In this document: positions 37,620 to 49,291 of the stretch, in pieces | Position numbering within the stretch: the first letter of the stretch is position 1 | Layout: each line of letters begins with the position of its first letter | NCBI RefSeq assembly: GCF_010093535.1 | Contig: NW_022985175.1 | Coordinates: forward strand, 682,001-746,000 | Length of the DNA: 64,000 bases | Direction: 5' to 3' | Origin: Lindgomyces ingoldianus | Lineage: Eukaryota; Ascomycota; Dothideomycetes; Pleosporales; Lindgomycetaceae | Program-made: the position numbers and the translations under genes | The notes under the pieces: generated by a model | What the model was told of the DNA's origin: nothing | The model's input: the letters and a program-made list of their open reading frames with translations, nothing else | Database searches by the model: none

Positions 37620-40600
37620 GGTCATTACTGGAGAGGTGAATACCGCGAGCTAGGGGAGGAAGAGTTGGGCTATTGGGTTCAGAGGATAGAGTCTGGCGTA
37701 TGCTGGGCTCAAAATTACTGAACTGCTGTAACGGGCCCAATGGGAATGTACAGGGAACAGATTTTACTATCAGGCAGTAGGGATCTGTTTGGGCTAGAGG
37801 ATAACAACGAGAATTTCTAAGCGCCTCTTATAGGCCTTTCACAAGATGGAGGGAATTTCTCATGTGTGTTACTGGCTCAGGAATACTGCCGAAGAGCCAC
37901 CTTCCAGCTCTTAACGTGCAACCGTAGTTATGACTTCGTATTGTTAATATTCCTTGTCTCACCCTAGAATTGTGAAAAAGATATTTGTGCCTTCAAAAGT
38001 AATCGTTCAGTTTTACGTACACGGATAAGATCCAATAGAGAGTATGTTAACAAAAATGTCGGCATGCTCGCGAAGGAGATTTTGCCGCTAGGAAGCATGC
38101 ACAATGGACTTTCACAGAGATGGTGGTAGTGTATAAAGACCTCTGGTTATTTCCGGACTGAACATTTTGCACTAATGCCTAACAAAGAAAATGTCAACCA
38201 TGAAATGGAAAGCAATCTACCACCATTATCATCTGCTACAACGAAATAGCTTGTTGCTTCAATGGAAGGTCCACACGGGACACTACAACGGAAGGGAAAG
38301 CGTTCCCATAACGAATTCGAATTGTTCCCAGTCCCGCCCGGTAAACTGTCCCTAGAACTATCAGATGCTGGCAGGGACGGCCGAATACCCAATATCACCC
38401 ACGTCCTCGAACCCTAGGTTCCGAACACTTCCAGTGTCCACTTTGCATCCGCCAGTCTAGATTATCGCACATTCTGGACTGATCCTATTCGGCTTGCGTT
38501 AAGAGACTCAACCTTGGTATGAACTCTTTCTTAGTCGGTAACTTGAGGAAGGCGAGGTGGATTTGGTCGTCGACATGGTGATTTAATTCGCCTGGAGGGA
38601 ATTGAGGAATGGCCGGTTTGGAGGAGTGAAAGCATAGTAGGAACTCGAACAGAACGACTAATGCAATGGCCAAAAGTGCGAAAAGGAATCGTCCGACAAA
38701 GCTACGGATAGGCTTTTTTTCAGCGAACTGGACGGTTGAGGAAAAATTGGAGGTTTCTTCGTCAAATCTTTAGTTATACCTCCAATCTCGATCGCCGTGA
38801 GTCAGCATAAGATACAGAGGGAGTTCATAATCATTTAACTGAACTCCTGAGAATCGTAGCATAAAATCGACCTAGGCTCAGGGTAGTATATTTTAAAGAC
38901 GTTGCCGTAATCCAGGCGATTGTGTAGTGATGGGAGTGTCCAAAGGTGAGGATGTGCAGGATGTGCAATAGCGGTAAGCAAAGCGCCGTCAGGTCCACTG
39001 CCTCCCCTCTCCAGAGAATTGAGGGGTTTATCAGGGGAATGGTCCACGGCTAAATTCTAGAGCAATGACATTTGCAAATTTTCTTTGGCTTGATCGTGGA
39101 GAACTGTGAAATTGAATTTGATAGGGTGACCGAGAGAAAGGAATGATCCTGTAAACCCAAGATCTATACTTCAGGAGAGCGGAGGAGATGCAGACTTCTA
39201 TCCTAAATTGGATCTTGTTCCGTCTCAATGTATGAGCCAGCATGTGACGAGTTGTTTGATGCATGAAAGACTTCGTCATCGCATTCGGATCCCACAGAGC
39301 ATCGTACAGGGGTGGTACATATGAAAGGTACATTAAGAAACAGCCAAAGCGTGAAAATCATCGGTTCCAACTCACGCGTGAGATGGCAAGAGCGTTTACA
39401 AACATTAGCAGTGCGCTCTGACGAAACCTTCAGGGGTAAGCAGTATCGCTAACGGTGCCTTCCTTCAAAACCAATTATTCCACCAGTTGAAATGACTCCA
39501 TATGCTGCGCGGAAGACGGGTCACTAGAGAATATGCAGGTCAGAAATATTGGAAGGAAGATACCAGAGCGCCATGGACGCCACAGGCTCAGAGCGATATT
39601 GAATCGACCCACTGCCCGGAATGGTGAAACAGAAATGGTATGAAGCGAGCGAAACGAGATAAACGGTGACCTGTCCACGACAGCAGTTCGGTAACCCGTT
39701 GATGGGGATAGATGAAGTTGCTGACACGGCTGTTCGAACCTTTCGGATGGGGCTTGCAGGACAAATTTTGAAAGAATGGTGAAGATGAGGGCTGGTTCAC
39801 CCTCTTCAAAGTGGCTAACCTAGTTTAGTATGGCGTCTTCGTCACCAGCTGTGCCTGCTGTTTCATTCCACTTCAACCCTCCAACCTCCAACATCATTTG
39901 AATGCCACGAACTTCAGTTGTTGTACAACAATTCCACATATTAGGCCTTACAAAAGTACCCTAGGACAATTTAGTTTCAACATAGGAACCAAAAATCTTC
40001 TTAAGGCTCCAAAACCAACATAAAATTTGACAGATCACATCTGTCCAAATTATGGTCCATAGAATTCGGAAACACAGTGTAGCAAAGGTCAGTAAGATCG
40101 TAGTAGCATTGCAATCTCCCCATCAACTTTAAATTGATAGGCGACTTTTCGCGCGGTTGTCCACGATATCTGCTATCCCCTCGTCACTTCCACCGCAACG
40201 GCTCCTCTCAATTAAAATGCACGTTTCGAATCTTCGCATGCCTGCGTCGATCTCGACCATTCCGGGTACACTTGTTTCAAAGGCTGCGTTGAATGCCGAT
40301 AGCCGCCATCGACCTGTCCATGAAACTGGTAAACACAGTTAGCCACTTAGATAACTCATATTCTTCCAGTCCTGCAAATGTCCCCTGTCTATGGCACCGG
40401 GCGTGTTTCCTTTTACGTCAAAATGGGAGTCTGAAGCAAATCCACCTGGGACTTCTATATAAGACTTGTCCGCAAGCTTGGCTCTTCTCCCACCATTCCT
40501 CCCAGATTGCACTGTAGCTCACTCTTTCGGTCTCTTTGATACTTCCATTCTTTTCCAACATTCTTTTGAATCTTCTTCATTGACTGAAGCTGGAAATCCC

Positions 40601-40675
40601 TTCTCAAACCTTCGTTGACCTCGAAGCTTGAACGCCCTTCTTTCAACTCGCTCATTCTTAACATCGGATCAAAAA
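37620..40675. other. 3-kb intergenic region, no gene seen
   Basis: Only short frames on both strands without domains. The last 200 bp (40450-40670) are pyrimidine-rich with CTTCTC and TTCATT stretches, the expected leader of the AA9 gene. Confidence 0.4.
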
Positions 40676-41854
40676 ATGTCTCTCAGAGTTCAGGTAGCTG
40701 CTCTTGTCGGCACTCTGGTTACTACAATCACTGCACACGGTCACGTCAGCGGCATTGTTGCTGATGGCACGTATTATCAGGGCTATGATCCGAGCTTCCA
40801 GTACCAGGCCACCCCTCCCAAAGTCGTTGGCTGGAGTTGCCCTCAATGCCTGGATAATGGATTTGTTTCCCCTGACATGTACACTACATCCAACATCGCT
40901 TGCCACAAGAACGCTACCGCTGGACAAGCTTCGGCCAAGGTTGCCGCTGGGGGCACTGTCGAGCTTCAGTGGACTGCCTGGCCGGAATCTCATCATGGAC
41001 CTGTTCTTGACTATCTCGCAAAGTGTGACGGTGACTGCACCACCGCTACTGCGGACGGTTTGTCATTCTTTAAGATTGATCAATCCGGTCTCCTCGACGA
41101 CACTACCGTTCCCGGGAGTTGGGCCTCCGACAAACTTATTTCGAACAACAACTCTTGGACAGTAACAATCCCATCTAGCATTGCTACAGGGAACTACGTC
41201 TTACGCCACGAAATCATTGCTTTGCACTCGGCTGGACAGGATAATGGTGCTCAGAATTATCCCCAATGCATTAACATCGAAGTCACTGGCGGAGGATCTG
41301 CAAGCCCATCAGCTGAAGCTGCAACGAAGTTCTATACTCCAACTGACCCGGGCATCTTGGTCAACATCTACCAAAGCTTGACCTATGAGATTCCTGGACC
41401 TGCCCTCTTTAGCGGTGCTGAGTCTGCTCCAGCTCAGACCAGTAAAGCTACTGCTACTGGCGCGACACCCAGCGCCCCTGTTTCCACTTCGGCACTTGCT
41501 GTCTCCTCTGCTACTCCAGTTGCTTCAAGCGCTGTCACAAGCAAGGCCGCTCTCGTCCAGGTCACCTCCACTATTGCCGTGACTGTTGAAGCCCCTACCA
41601 CTACAGAAGCTCCGTACCCTACTTCAGACGTTATCGCTCCCATCATAAGCCAGATTGCTTCGGGGTTTCCGTCTGGTCTCCTTACAAGCGCTCTCCCTAC
41701 CACATTTCCTAGTGCGGGCGGCAACACCACTGGCCCTCTGCCTTCTAAACCTCTCCCAGAGGGTATCACGCTGAAGGATCTTCTAGAATGGCTCCAGTAC
41801 TTCATGCGCAACTTCATGCGCCACAACAACCGCAAGCATCCACGCCACTTCTAA
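40676..41854 (+). CDS. AA9 lytic polysaccharide monooxygenase, 392 aa
   Basis: Copper enzyme that oxidatively cleaves cellulose or related glucans outside the cell. Start at 40676 ([20 protein letters not shown], signal peptide). Cleavage leaves His21 as the first mature residue (HGHVSGI), the first arm of the histidine brace. The second His is in ESHHGPV (His107 most likely) and the axial Tyr is Tyr194 in AQNYPQCIN. Conserved Cys are present (WSCPQC, NIACHK, AKCDGDC, PQCINI). After residue about 215 comes a long Ser/Thr/Ala-rich linker and a basic tail ([14 protein letters not shown]) instead of a CBM1. Single exon; neighbours do not form an obvious degradative cluster. Confidence 0.93.
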   Translation: MSLRVQVAALVGTLVTTITAHGHVSGIVADGTYYQGYDPSFQYQATPPKVVGWSCPQCLDNGFVSPDMYTTSNIACHKNATAGQASAKVAAGGTVELQWTAWPESHHGPVLDYLAKCDGDCTTATADGLSFFKIDQSGLLDDTTVPGSWASDKLISNNNSWTVTIPSSIATGNYVLRHEIIALHSAGQDNGAQNYPQCINIEVTGGGSASPSAEAATKFYTPTDPGILVNIYQSLTYEIPGPALFSGAESAPAQTSKATATGATPSAPVSTSALAVSSATPVASSAVTSKAALVQVTSTIAVTVEAPTTTEAPYPTSDVIAPIISQIASGFPSGLLTSALPTTFPSAGGNTTGPLPSKPLPEGITLKDLLEWLQYFMRNFMRHNNRKHPRHF

Positions 41855-43046
41855 GTTCGCATCATGAGCCTCTAACGCTCCGAGTGACTTTTCTCATTAC
41901 CGGGGCTCGGCCTTACATTTGATGATTAGAGAATCCGCTGAGATGGCCTTCCCTTTTTCAATTCCCATTGTACATATTTCTCTTTTCATCATTAAGTCTC
42001 ATGACTAATGTTTCTGTACACAATAAATCCAAGACGAAAAGCGCAAGTTTGCTCGCTTTGTACTCTCATGGTTTTCAGATTTCTCGTTTAGTGACAGTAA
42101 TCCCATCGCCTTGGACTTTCTCACTTCATTCTTGCCGCCAAACTTGTGGTAATTTTTTGGCAGTGAAAGTCGACGCAAATTACATCAGGCCAGAGCCTAT
42201 TTCGAAATACCAACAGTGGTAAGTCTATTGTTAAGCCTGTCGCTATTCTATAGAATGTTATTAAAAGGATAGAGATCAATGGCTTCCATCAGGCAGGTCC
42301 TGTCATGTCTAGGAAAGTTAACCCGCTAACCCTTGATCGATTAGCGTCCCAGTGCATGATGGTCTTCGCTTATCGATAACATCCAACCTCCCCTGCCCCC
42401 GAATTTCGCTGAATTCGAGACTTTAACATCACAATGTGCCCAACTTCTTTTTTTTTTTTTATGCCCAGAATGTTCACCCATTCATTCCCGTGACATAATC
42501 TAGCCTCTTTGTCATTCTACAAGAGGAAGGAACCGCTGTCGGTGACGGCGTCACCCCGTGAACAAGAATTAATCTCCCCGAACTTGTCTTCTACTTATTG
42601 CCGGAGACGTTAGCGTTGCTGCGGTTGTGGGAAAGGAAGTCACATTGAAAGTCAGAATAAAAAGAGCGTGATGTGAGTCGGAAGTATGCCGATACTTGAG
42701 TCACATTGAATCCATTTCGCAGGACGATTTTTCCAACCGTTCGAGGCTCGTTTTCTATTGTTAGTCTCGAGTTTGAATCTGAGGTTGTGCTTATGGAGTT
42801 CCTACCATAGTCTAGGAGTTAACTTTTAGCTTTCTTTTACTTGCGTGCGGGTACATGCACTACATCGTATCTTAACTCGCCGCTATGTTCTAGCATGAAT
42901 GTATGCACAGAAGTCGACCACTTGTCTCTTACTCTCCGTGTGAACCCTCCTTTTAAAGGTCCCATTCTTTTTTATTTATTTTTGCAATTGTAGAACCTAC
43001 ATATACGAGTTGTATTCATCGGACTGGCATAATTAAACACAGCTTA
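41855..43046. other. Intergenic, no gene seen
   Basis: 3' flank of the AA9 gene, a T-run at about 42448-42460, then AT-rich flank of the tRNA. Confidence 0.4.
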
Positions 43047-43183
43047 TCCGTTATAGTCTAGTGGTTAGGATATCTGGCTTTCAAGATATGAAATACCCAG
43101 GGGACCCGGGTTCGAGTAAGTATATCCGGATTTATTCCTGGAAGGGATGAAGTACTGATCCCATTCAGACCCCGGTAACGGAA
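43047..43183 (+). tRNA. tRNA-Glu(UUC) with anticodon-loop intron and a T-loop insert
   Basis: Acceptor arms TCCGTTA (43047-43053) and TAACGGA (43176-43182) pair 7/7; discriminator A43183. D arm GTCTAGTGGTTAGGAT matches eukaryotic tRNA-Glu, with a box A-like TAGTCTAGTGG. Anticodon stem TCTGG (43073-43077) pairs with CCAGG (43097-43101) with one wobble. The loop CTTTCA..C gives anticodon TTC, interrupted after position 37 by a 12-nt intron (43084-43095). T stem CCGGG (43106-43110) pairs perfectly with CCCGG (43171-43175), but the loop TTCGA is followed by 53 extra bases. With both inserts removed the tRNA is 72 nt. A T5 run follows 7 nt downstream. Confidence 0.9.
43116..43168 (+). other. 53-nt insert in the tRNA T loop with spliceosomal-intron signals
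   Basis: The insert begins GTAAGT and ends CAG. It contains TACTGAT with the candidate branch A at 43158, ten bases before the last G. The same donor and a GTACTGATC branch occur in the second intron of the HAM-2 gene in this window. Removal as GT-AG gives T loop TTCGAAC; shifting the cut two bases right gives TTCGAGT. Both fit a normal T loop. The insert could also fold GGGAT/ATCCC (43144-43148 and 43158-43162). Confidence 0.75.
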
Positions 43184-43190
43184 TCACTTC

Positions 43191-43195
43191 TTTTT
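43191..43195 (+). terminator. RNA polymerase III T-run terminator
   Basis: Five T residues start eight bases after the tRNA discriminator base, the usual place for Pol III termination. This argues that the gene including both inserts is one transcription unit. Confidence 0.7.
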
Positions 43196-45337
43196 AGACT
43201 CTCCATTCTACTAGGAGGGGGTTTATAGCGGCGCCCACTTTTTGTAAGTTTGTGGCACTTCCTGCTTTGCAGAACGTTGGTACACATTCTTTCTAAGTGC
43301 TATTATAGCATCTCTTCGTGGAGGCCCAGCTTCTACAACTCACAAAGAAGCCGTTGATACTACCTGGGAACCTACGCACCAAAATTGCGTTCCATCCCAG
43401 GGACAGTGTGTCATATCCGGCGTATCGAGTAATGATCACTTCACTGCTCTTTCTGCCGCTAAAACCACAAATCGCGAGACCCTCCGGATCCAGTTCCTTC
43501 CACACTCAGAAATAAAAATTAAAATTAAAAAAACCCCGTCGCCATGTGCGGCCCCACGCTTCAAAAAGTGTTGCATTTGCTTCCACGGCGTGGTTTTCAC
43601 GTCTTCAAATCTTTGGGGAAAAGGCATTTAGGAATGTTAATTGGTGTGACTAGAATCTTGCATATTGGAGTATACCTGTATACCTACCTTTATCTACCAT
43701 GATGGCAAAATACTTTCATGGGGAGTGTGCTCTGCTGTTCTTCGCCATAATGCTCAAAGTACTCAAGATTACTACGTGTTGGGTGGAACACTCGGGGTTC
43801 CAGAAGCTCGGAAGATAAGGGCGATGAATGCTTCCCGGCAAACCCAACAAATAAGGATCCCTTTCACTCAGAGGCCTCGATTTGAGAGCAATGATTTAGG
43901 AAGTCGTGAGGCCTCCTGTCTAAGGACTTCCGCCAAAATGTGTACGCACCTCGAAAATGGCAGCCACGCCCTGTTCATGCTAATTAGAGTGTTCTCCACT
44001 CTTCCAACAACTCGACTTTAACTTCCAGTCTAGAGGGGTACTGAAACATGAAGTCAATCAGTGTCATACGTCGGTTCGAAAATGGTGAAGGTGCTCGCGA
44101 TGCCATTTACCGGAGCTCCTTCCGTCAAACTTTCAATTACGCCCCACCACATTTCAAACACCGAGGCGTAATACACTCACCGGAAGGATCGGAAAACTTT
44201 AGGAATCCTGCAGACTATCGATGATGGCGCGACAGTCGTGCGTAACGGGACCAACTCAATAGTGCTTGGTCTCTGTACTTTTGCACTCGCGGCAAGACGG
44301 CACTTCTATCTCTTGAACCGTGTGAGGGATAGTGCTGTTAGAAAAGCAGGACCCTTCTTTCCATGACCTTGAATAGCGCTCCAGTAAGAAATAGGAGTTA
44401 ATACAGTATGTGGGAATACGACAATCCAAAGTACAAAGTGGGGTATTTGGAGTGGAGATTCAATTCATACTCAAAGGAACGATCATCACTGCCGTGCCGT
44501 GACATATGTACATATTTGGAGACGGTCCAGAATACGTACTGTTTTGTGAAAGGATTAAAGAGATGTAGATTCAAGTTTCGGGGACAATTTGGATATAGTA
44601 CACACAGTCATGAATACAGATGAATAGCACACAGACGCTACGCTAAAGAACGCCCAGATAACCTCCTCGCTCAGCTTGAATCATGCCTAACATCTAAAAA
44701 CGAGATGAGGAAGGGGGGGTGGGTGGATCCGAAATACGGACAGAAAAAAGATGTTAGTATGACGAAGATCTGAGCTCTGCTCAATCAAGCCTCTTTTAGA
44801 AGAGAATTGGAAGGAAAGTGGAAACCCAGCACACCAAAACCCCCCGCCCTCTCAAACCCCCCAATTTCAAACATCCCAATCTGCCCCATGATGTTCGTCC
44901 TAAACGCCGTTTCCCCACGCAGTACTGGCAATCCTATTTTTCGGCACTTTCCCGGAGATTGCCTTCCTGGGCAAGCCTCGCGGCCATGAATACGAGAAAA
45001 TCAGCCACGTGAGTGCGACCAACTGCACGCCATCCCGTGCTGTGACCACGTAAGCATCCCAGCTTTCCTTATCAGGCCCATCTTATCAGCGAAGTCAAAA
45101 AAAATATATAATTATGAAACAGATTCTAACAAAACTCTCCTAGTTACGTCAGCGGAAGGTTCCCATCGTTTAAATTAAACCTTAAATATAGCTGATTCTC
45201 GTCTACGTTCCCGTTGACGTACCTAAGAGACCCTGGTGGATATTGTTCGTATTTCCCGGATTCGTTTGAGATTGAAGCAATGTGAAAGAAGATGATGGAA
45301 TGGGGGGGCAGTTGTTGACGATGGTTGATGGTGATGG
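43196..45337. other. Intergenic, no gene seen
   Basis: Only short frames; small A-rich and G-runs. No repeats recognised. Confidence 0.4.
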
Positions 45338-45568
45338 CTAAGAGTCTGTATGGATGGCGCCAGCGCCCTCACAGACGTGGCAGGTTACGGAGCCGGATTT
45401 GCAGTTCTCGCAGCTTGCACCGTTGCAGCTATCGCATTTGATAACGCCGTTTCCGTGGCAGGTTGGGCACTGCATTGCGGTTGAATTAGGTTGCAGTGTG
45501 TGGATAAGGCGGATAACGTCGGGTGGAGCTCGAGGTGGTGGTAGCCGCTGGGTGTTGCGTGGAATCAA
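45338..45568 (-). CDS. Small DnaJ-type zinc-finger protein (76 aa, or 45 aa from an inner Met)
   Basis: The conserved part is CPTCHGNGVIKCDSCNGASC followed by ENCKSGSVTCHVCEGAG, a run of CxxC and CxGxG motifs as in the zinc centre of DnaJ/Hsp40 proteins but without a J-domain. It can start at 45568 (MIPRNTQRLPPPRAPP) or at the inner Met of TAMQCPTC. Such stand-alone CxxCxGxG peptides are common in fungi, with a suggested but unproven disulfide or chaperone role. Four CxxC-type pairs could bind two zinc ions. Confidence 0.65.
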   Translation of the reverse strand: MIPRNTQRLPPPRAPPDVIRLIHTLQPNSTAMQCPTCHGNGVIKCDSCNGASCENCKSGSVTCHVCEGAGAIHTDS

Positions 45569-47028
45569 GGCAGAAAGGAGTGCACAAGGTGGCGTATAAA
45601 GGGCGTCTTGAGAAAAGAGGCGTTGTTGTGTATTGAATCGAAGGAAGAAGGAATGATGGAGTCCGAAGGAGTGCAGCTCAATGGGGCTTCAAAACAACAA
45701 AGACCAGCGCCGAGCATAGGGCCTTTATATACCCCAAACCCGACACGGTAGTCGGTGATCACTGCGTTGGACCGCCCACTGCCTACTTCCACTCACTTCC
45801 GCAAACCAAACCCAATTGAAACCCAATTCTGCACCAGAAATAGCGAAGCGGCTCAGCTCAGCCACAACAAAAAGCAACAGCCCACTCTTCGTAAATCGCT
45901 GAAAGCATATGCTGGCAGACAGAAACACAGGCAGGCAGACAGACCGCGGGCATGCCCAGAGGCAGCCCACACGATAGAAACGTGCGAAACCAGAACGCCG
46001 GAAATTATCCCAGGCGTATCGTATCCGGCCGTTGCCTGACTGCACGTCAAACATGGCATTGTTCACAAGGTGGTGAGAGAAGTGAGGCTAGAGGAATTCG
46101 CCCCGCCGTTGCCCTGTGGGCGTCTTGTGCGGCGCGCTGGCACCACTGCCGCAATACATTTTAGAAGGATGGAAGGAAGGGCAGGATGGCAAGACGACGT
46201 CGTCAGACGGCCCACCACGGCAGTGCCTTGCGTGCCTTGAAATGTCCGGAGCAATCAGGTCCGTACACTGCGCTCTAGCGTCCTTGTCAGGACGATTAGC
46301 GAACTGGGGTATCCTATGCGAATCAGACAACGTCATCGAAAGGTTGCTGGTGCCCCTTTGAAGCAACGGCCTGCCTTGGGGGGCTGTGAGGAGTCGGTCG
46401 GCGTGATGACGCAGGCCGACACTGAAAAGGATACTGCATCTTGGCGCTTGTCACGAGTTATCAACAGAGAGGCTTTGATCTGGAAGCCCTGTTTGCTGAT
46501 TTCAGAGAGACTGGCCAAAGAATGCAGACCTCTTGTTCCACTTGAGACCCTGCTATGCTCGGTCACTTGTGCTAACAAACAAAGGCTAACGACCAACAGA
46601 CGCGGCACGCCCACACAGCACTGGACAAAAGGAAATAACAGAGCACTTTGCGTGAGAGACTTCCGTGCGTCTTGCCTGATCAGGCAAACACACACGTGGC
46701 AGCTGCAAGAGCGTTTTCACAGTGTGCCGAAGTGGTGGGTAGGGCTGAGCAGTGGTTGGGCAATGAGTTTCGCTCTCTGGCGAGGTTAACCGCCGCTGCC
46801 TGTGAACATTCCTCCGGGAAGGATGCACATCCTGGGATTATGGGCTTCGCATATGGTTGACGGGAGACTTCAAGGTTATACGCAGATTTCTTTCAGTGGA
46901 ATGGCATGTGCGGCCAGCTTGATAAAGAAGGTTGCCGAGGTGCTTTGGCGGTGGCTTGCTTTCAGCCACTACTTATTTGGCCTTGGTATTATTGTCAAAA
47001 AGCGCGTGAACATAATCACTTCTAATAT
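45569..47028. other. Intergenic, no confident gene
   Basis: Overlapping frames of 80-157 codons occur on both strands with no recognisable domain and mutual overlap. I treat them as chance ORFs. Confidence 0.4.
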
Positions 47029-48732
47029 CTATAGCTTCGCTTTCGGTTTGTTGGACCACATGTGGGGACGCTCTAGACCATCCGGCCCATCATAGATGTC
47101 TCTCTCCACGGCCCGGGCATTGATCTGTCGGACGTTACGACTCCGTGCCTCCCTTGAATAATCAACCCAGTGAAGGGAACTTACATGCTGCATACCGAGT
47201 TGGTCAATCCTTTCCACGCCGAGCAGTCGCATACACGTTTCTGTTTCGGCTTTGAGTACTATATATTGTCAGCACGGACCAAATCAGATTCCGAAGTAAA
47301 GGGAAGACGTTGTCCAGCAAGATTAAGATAAAGGACCTACTTTCGAGGACTCGGGCCACGCCCTCCTTTCCACCAGCCCCGAGCCCGAAAAGGGCTGCCC
47401 TCCCGATGCCAACGCCCCTCGCTCCCAAGCAGAGCGCTTTCACGATATCTGTGCCTCTTTTGATCCCGCCATCGACCCAGACTTCAATCCTGTCAAATAC
47501 CTCTGGGCAATATTTCCTGATCTCCAACAGAGTATGTATAGCCGGGGGCGCTGTGTCGAGCGCTCGTCCACCGTGATTCGACAGTATGATGGCTTTGATC
47601 TGCGGAGCATAGAGACTTGCTAGATAAGCATCCTCGTGCGTTTGTATGCCCTTCAGCACAATCGGCAGATCAGTGTGCTTTGCTAACCACGGTAGCGTCC
47701 TCTTCCACGTGAGGTCCGCCGCAGTGCCCCAGAATAGACTCTGGCCAACCCCCATCGCCTTTGGAGCAGGAGTCTCCGAGTTGGAGCTTGTCTTCGATGT
47801 CGAGCCTCCTTCTTGAACAGCTGAGCGCACAGGAAGGTTGGACCCGATACTCTTGCTACGTTCATCCTCCTCACGTTTGCCAGGGACCGGAGCATCGAGC
47901 GTTAGACAGATGAACTTAATCGCAGGCAGCCTATTCATTCTGGCAAGCTGCGCCTCGCTCTTCGCTCGCTCTGTCTGAACATACAACTGCCACCCAAACA
48001 CCTGTCCGCCCTGTGCATCTGCGACGATCTGTTCCGGAGTCATTGACGCGTTGTTGGATATAATTTGCATAGCGCCATACTGCGCACAAGCCTGTGCAAT
48101 ACCCCATTCGCCGTCCGGGTGGGCTAAACGAGCCATCGCCGCAGGGGATACAAACAGTGGAAGTTTGACGTCATGGCCGAGGAATAAGGTCGAGGTGTCG
48201 CAATTCACGCAGTCAACGAACATTCGAGGCCGAAGGAGGATCTGCCTATACACGGTGTTGTTGAGCGTCTTCGAGATCAGGTCGTCGCCAGCAGAGTAGT
48301 AATATGCCCAGGCCTTGCGACTGATCTGCTTTGTAGCTGCCTCCTCTATCTCGTCCAGGTTCAAGAGAGATTCAAGGTCGGGAGGTGCATCGACAGCTTC
48401 CTCGTCTGTTTCTGCTAGCGATTTCTCCGTCGAGGGTAGAGTGTCTGGGTTAATCGTACCCAACTTGGCCTCTGGCTTTAGATTCTCTTCGAGAATACCT
48501 GGGGGATGTATAGGGTCATACTCTTCTGTAGCGTCGGATCCCGCCAGCTGTAGGATGACTTTGGCGCCGCCAGGGTGGCTGGGGATGAAGTCTGTTACAT
48601 CGTAGACATTGCCGTATAAGATGACCCAGCAACTCTCTGCTGTGTTGTGCTTCGCGACTGTCAAAGTGTTATGCGAGCTGCGTTCCGTGAACAAACATAC
48701 AAACCTTCTTCATAGTCAAGAACTTTCGACAT
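47029..48732 (-). CDS. Cytochrome b2-type FMN-dependent alpha-hydroxy acid (L-lactate) dehydrogenase
   Basis: Exon 1 is 48732-48705 (MSKVLDYEE), exon 2 is 48657-47341, and exon 3 starts at 47258. Residues about 5-80 are a cytochrome b5 domain with heme ligands in SHPGG and PIHPPG. From about 110 comes the FMN barrel: [56 protein letters not shown] with the catalytic His, and [20 protein letters not shown]. The end is [19 protein letters not shown], then [14 protein letters not shown] and C-terminal PKAKL. A GTAAGT site at 47184 allows a further 36-nt intron (to 47149) giving 512 aa; read through gives 524. There is no mitochondrial leader, and the last three residues AKL match a PTS1 signal. 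The enzyme oxidises L-lactate or similar 2-hydroxy acids. Confidence 0.9.
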
Positions 48733-49291
48733 GGTGTAGTGTGAGCGTTTTAACTTCTAGGAACCGCGAGAAGATCAGGGAGGGCGAGATGATAGAGATT
48801 GTTTCTACGGGGCTCTAAAAAGAAGGAAGAAACTGTTGAACGCAGCGACAACGAGGAAGGAGCTATGGCAGACATTTTGTACCGAAGAGTGATAAGGCGC
48901 AGAAATCCGCGGGGCCACCGAATTCCCGTAATTCGGTGTTTTTGTCACCGAATAGGCAAGACGGCCCGCATTGCTACTTCAGTCAAACCGTCTTGGCACA
49001 CCAGCTTATCAAACAGATTCCTTCATGATGCAATGGTTAAGTGTTCCTCAGGGGCAATAAAACCCTGGTGTTTTCTCTAAGATTCACAGGAAAACACTTG
49101 AGTATTCTGAGTGCTTTCATGTTCTAGTTCCTCAAAAAAAAATTTCCTTGATGCTCCGCTGCCAACATCTCACACGCTATATCGCTAGTTGACCAAAGCT
49201 ATCCGTATGTTAGATATTGGAAGCTCGAGAACCTAAGAGCGCGTTATTACCCAACAAGTCATGTATATTGAAGCCTACTAGTCGTCATATT
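48733..49291. other. Intergenic, no gene seen
   Basis: Promoter of the dehydrogenase gene and 3' flank of HAM-2. Confidence 0.4.

Noticed and set aside
46316..46789. 157-codon plus-strand ORF and antisense partners
   Set aside because: Overlapping frames on both strands with no recognisable motif.
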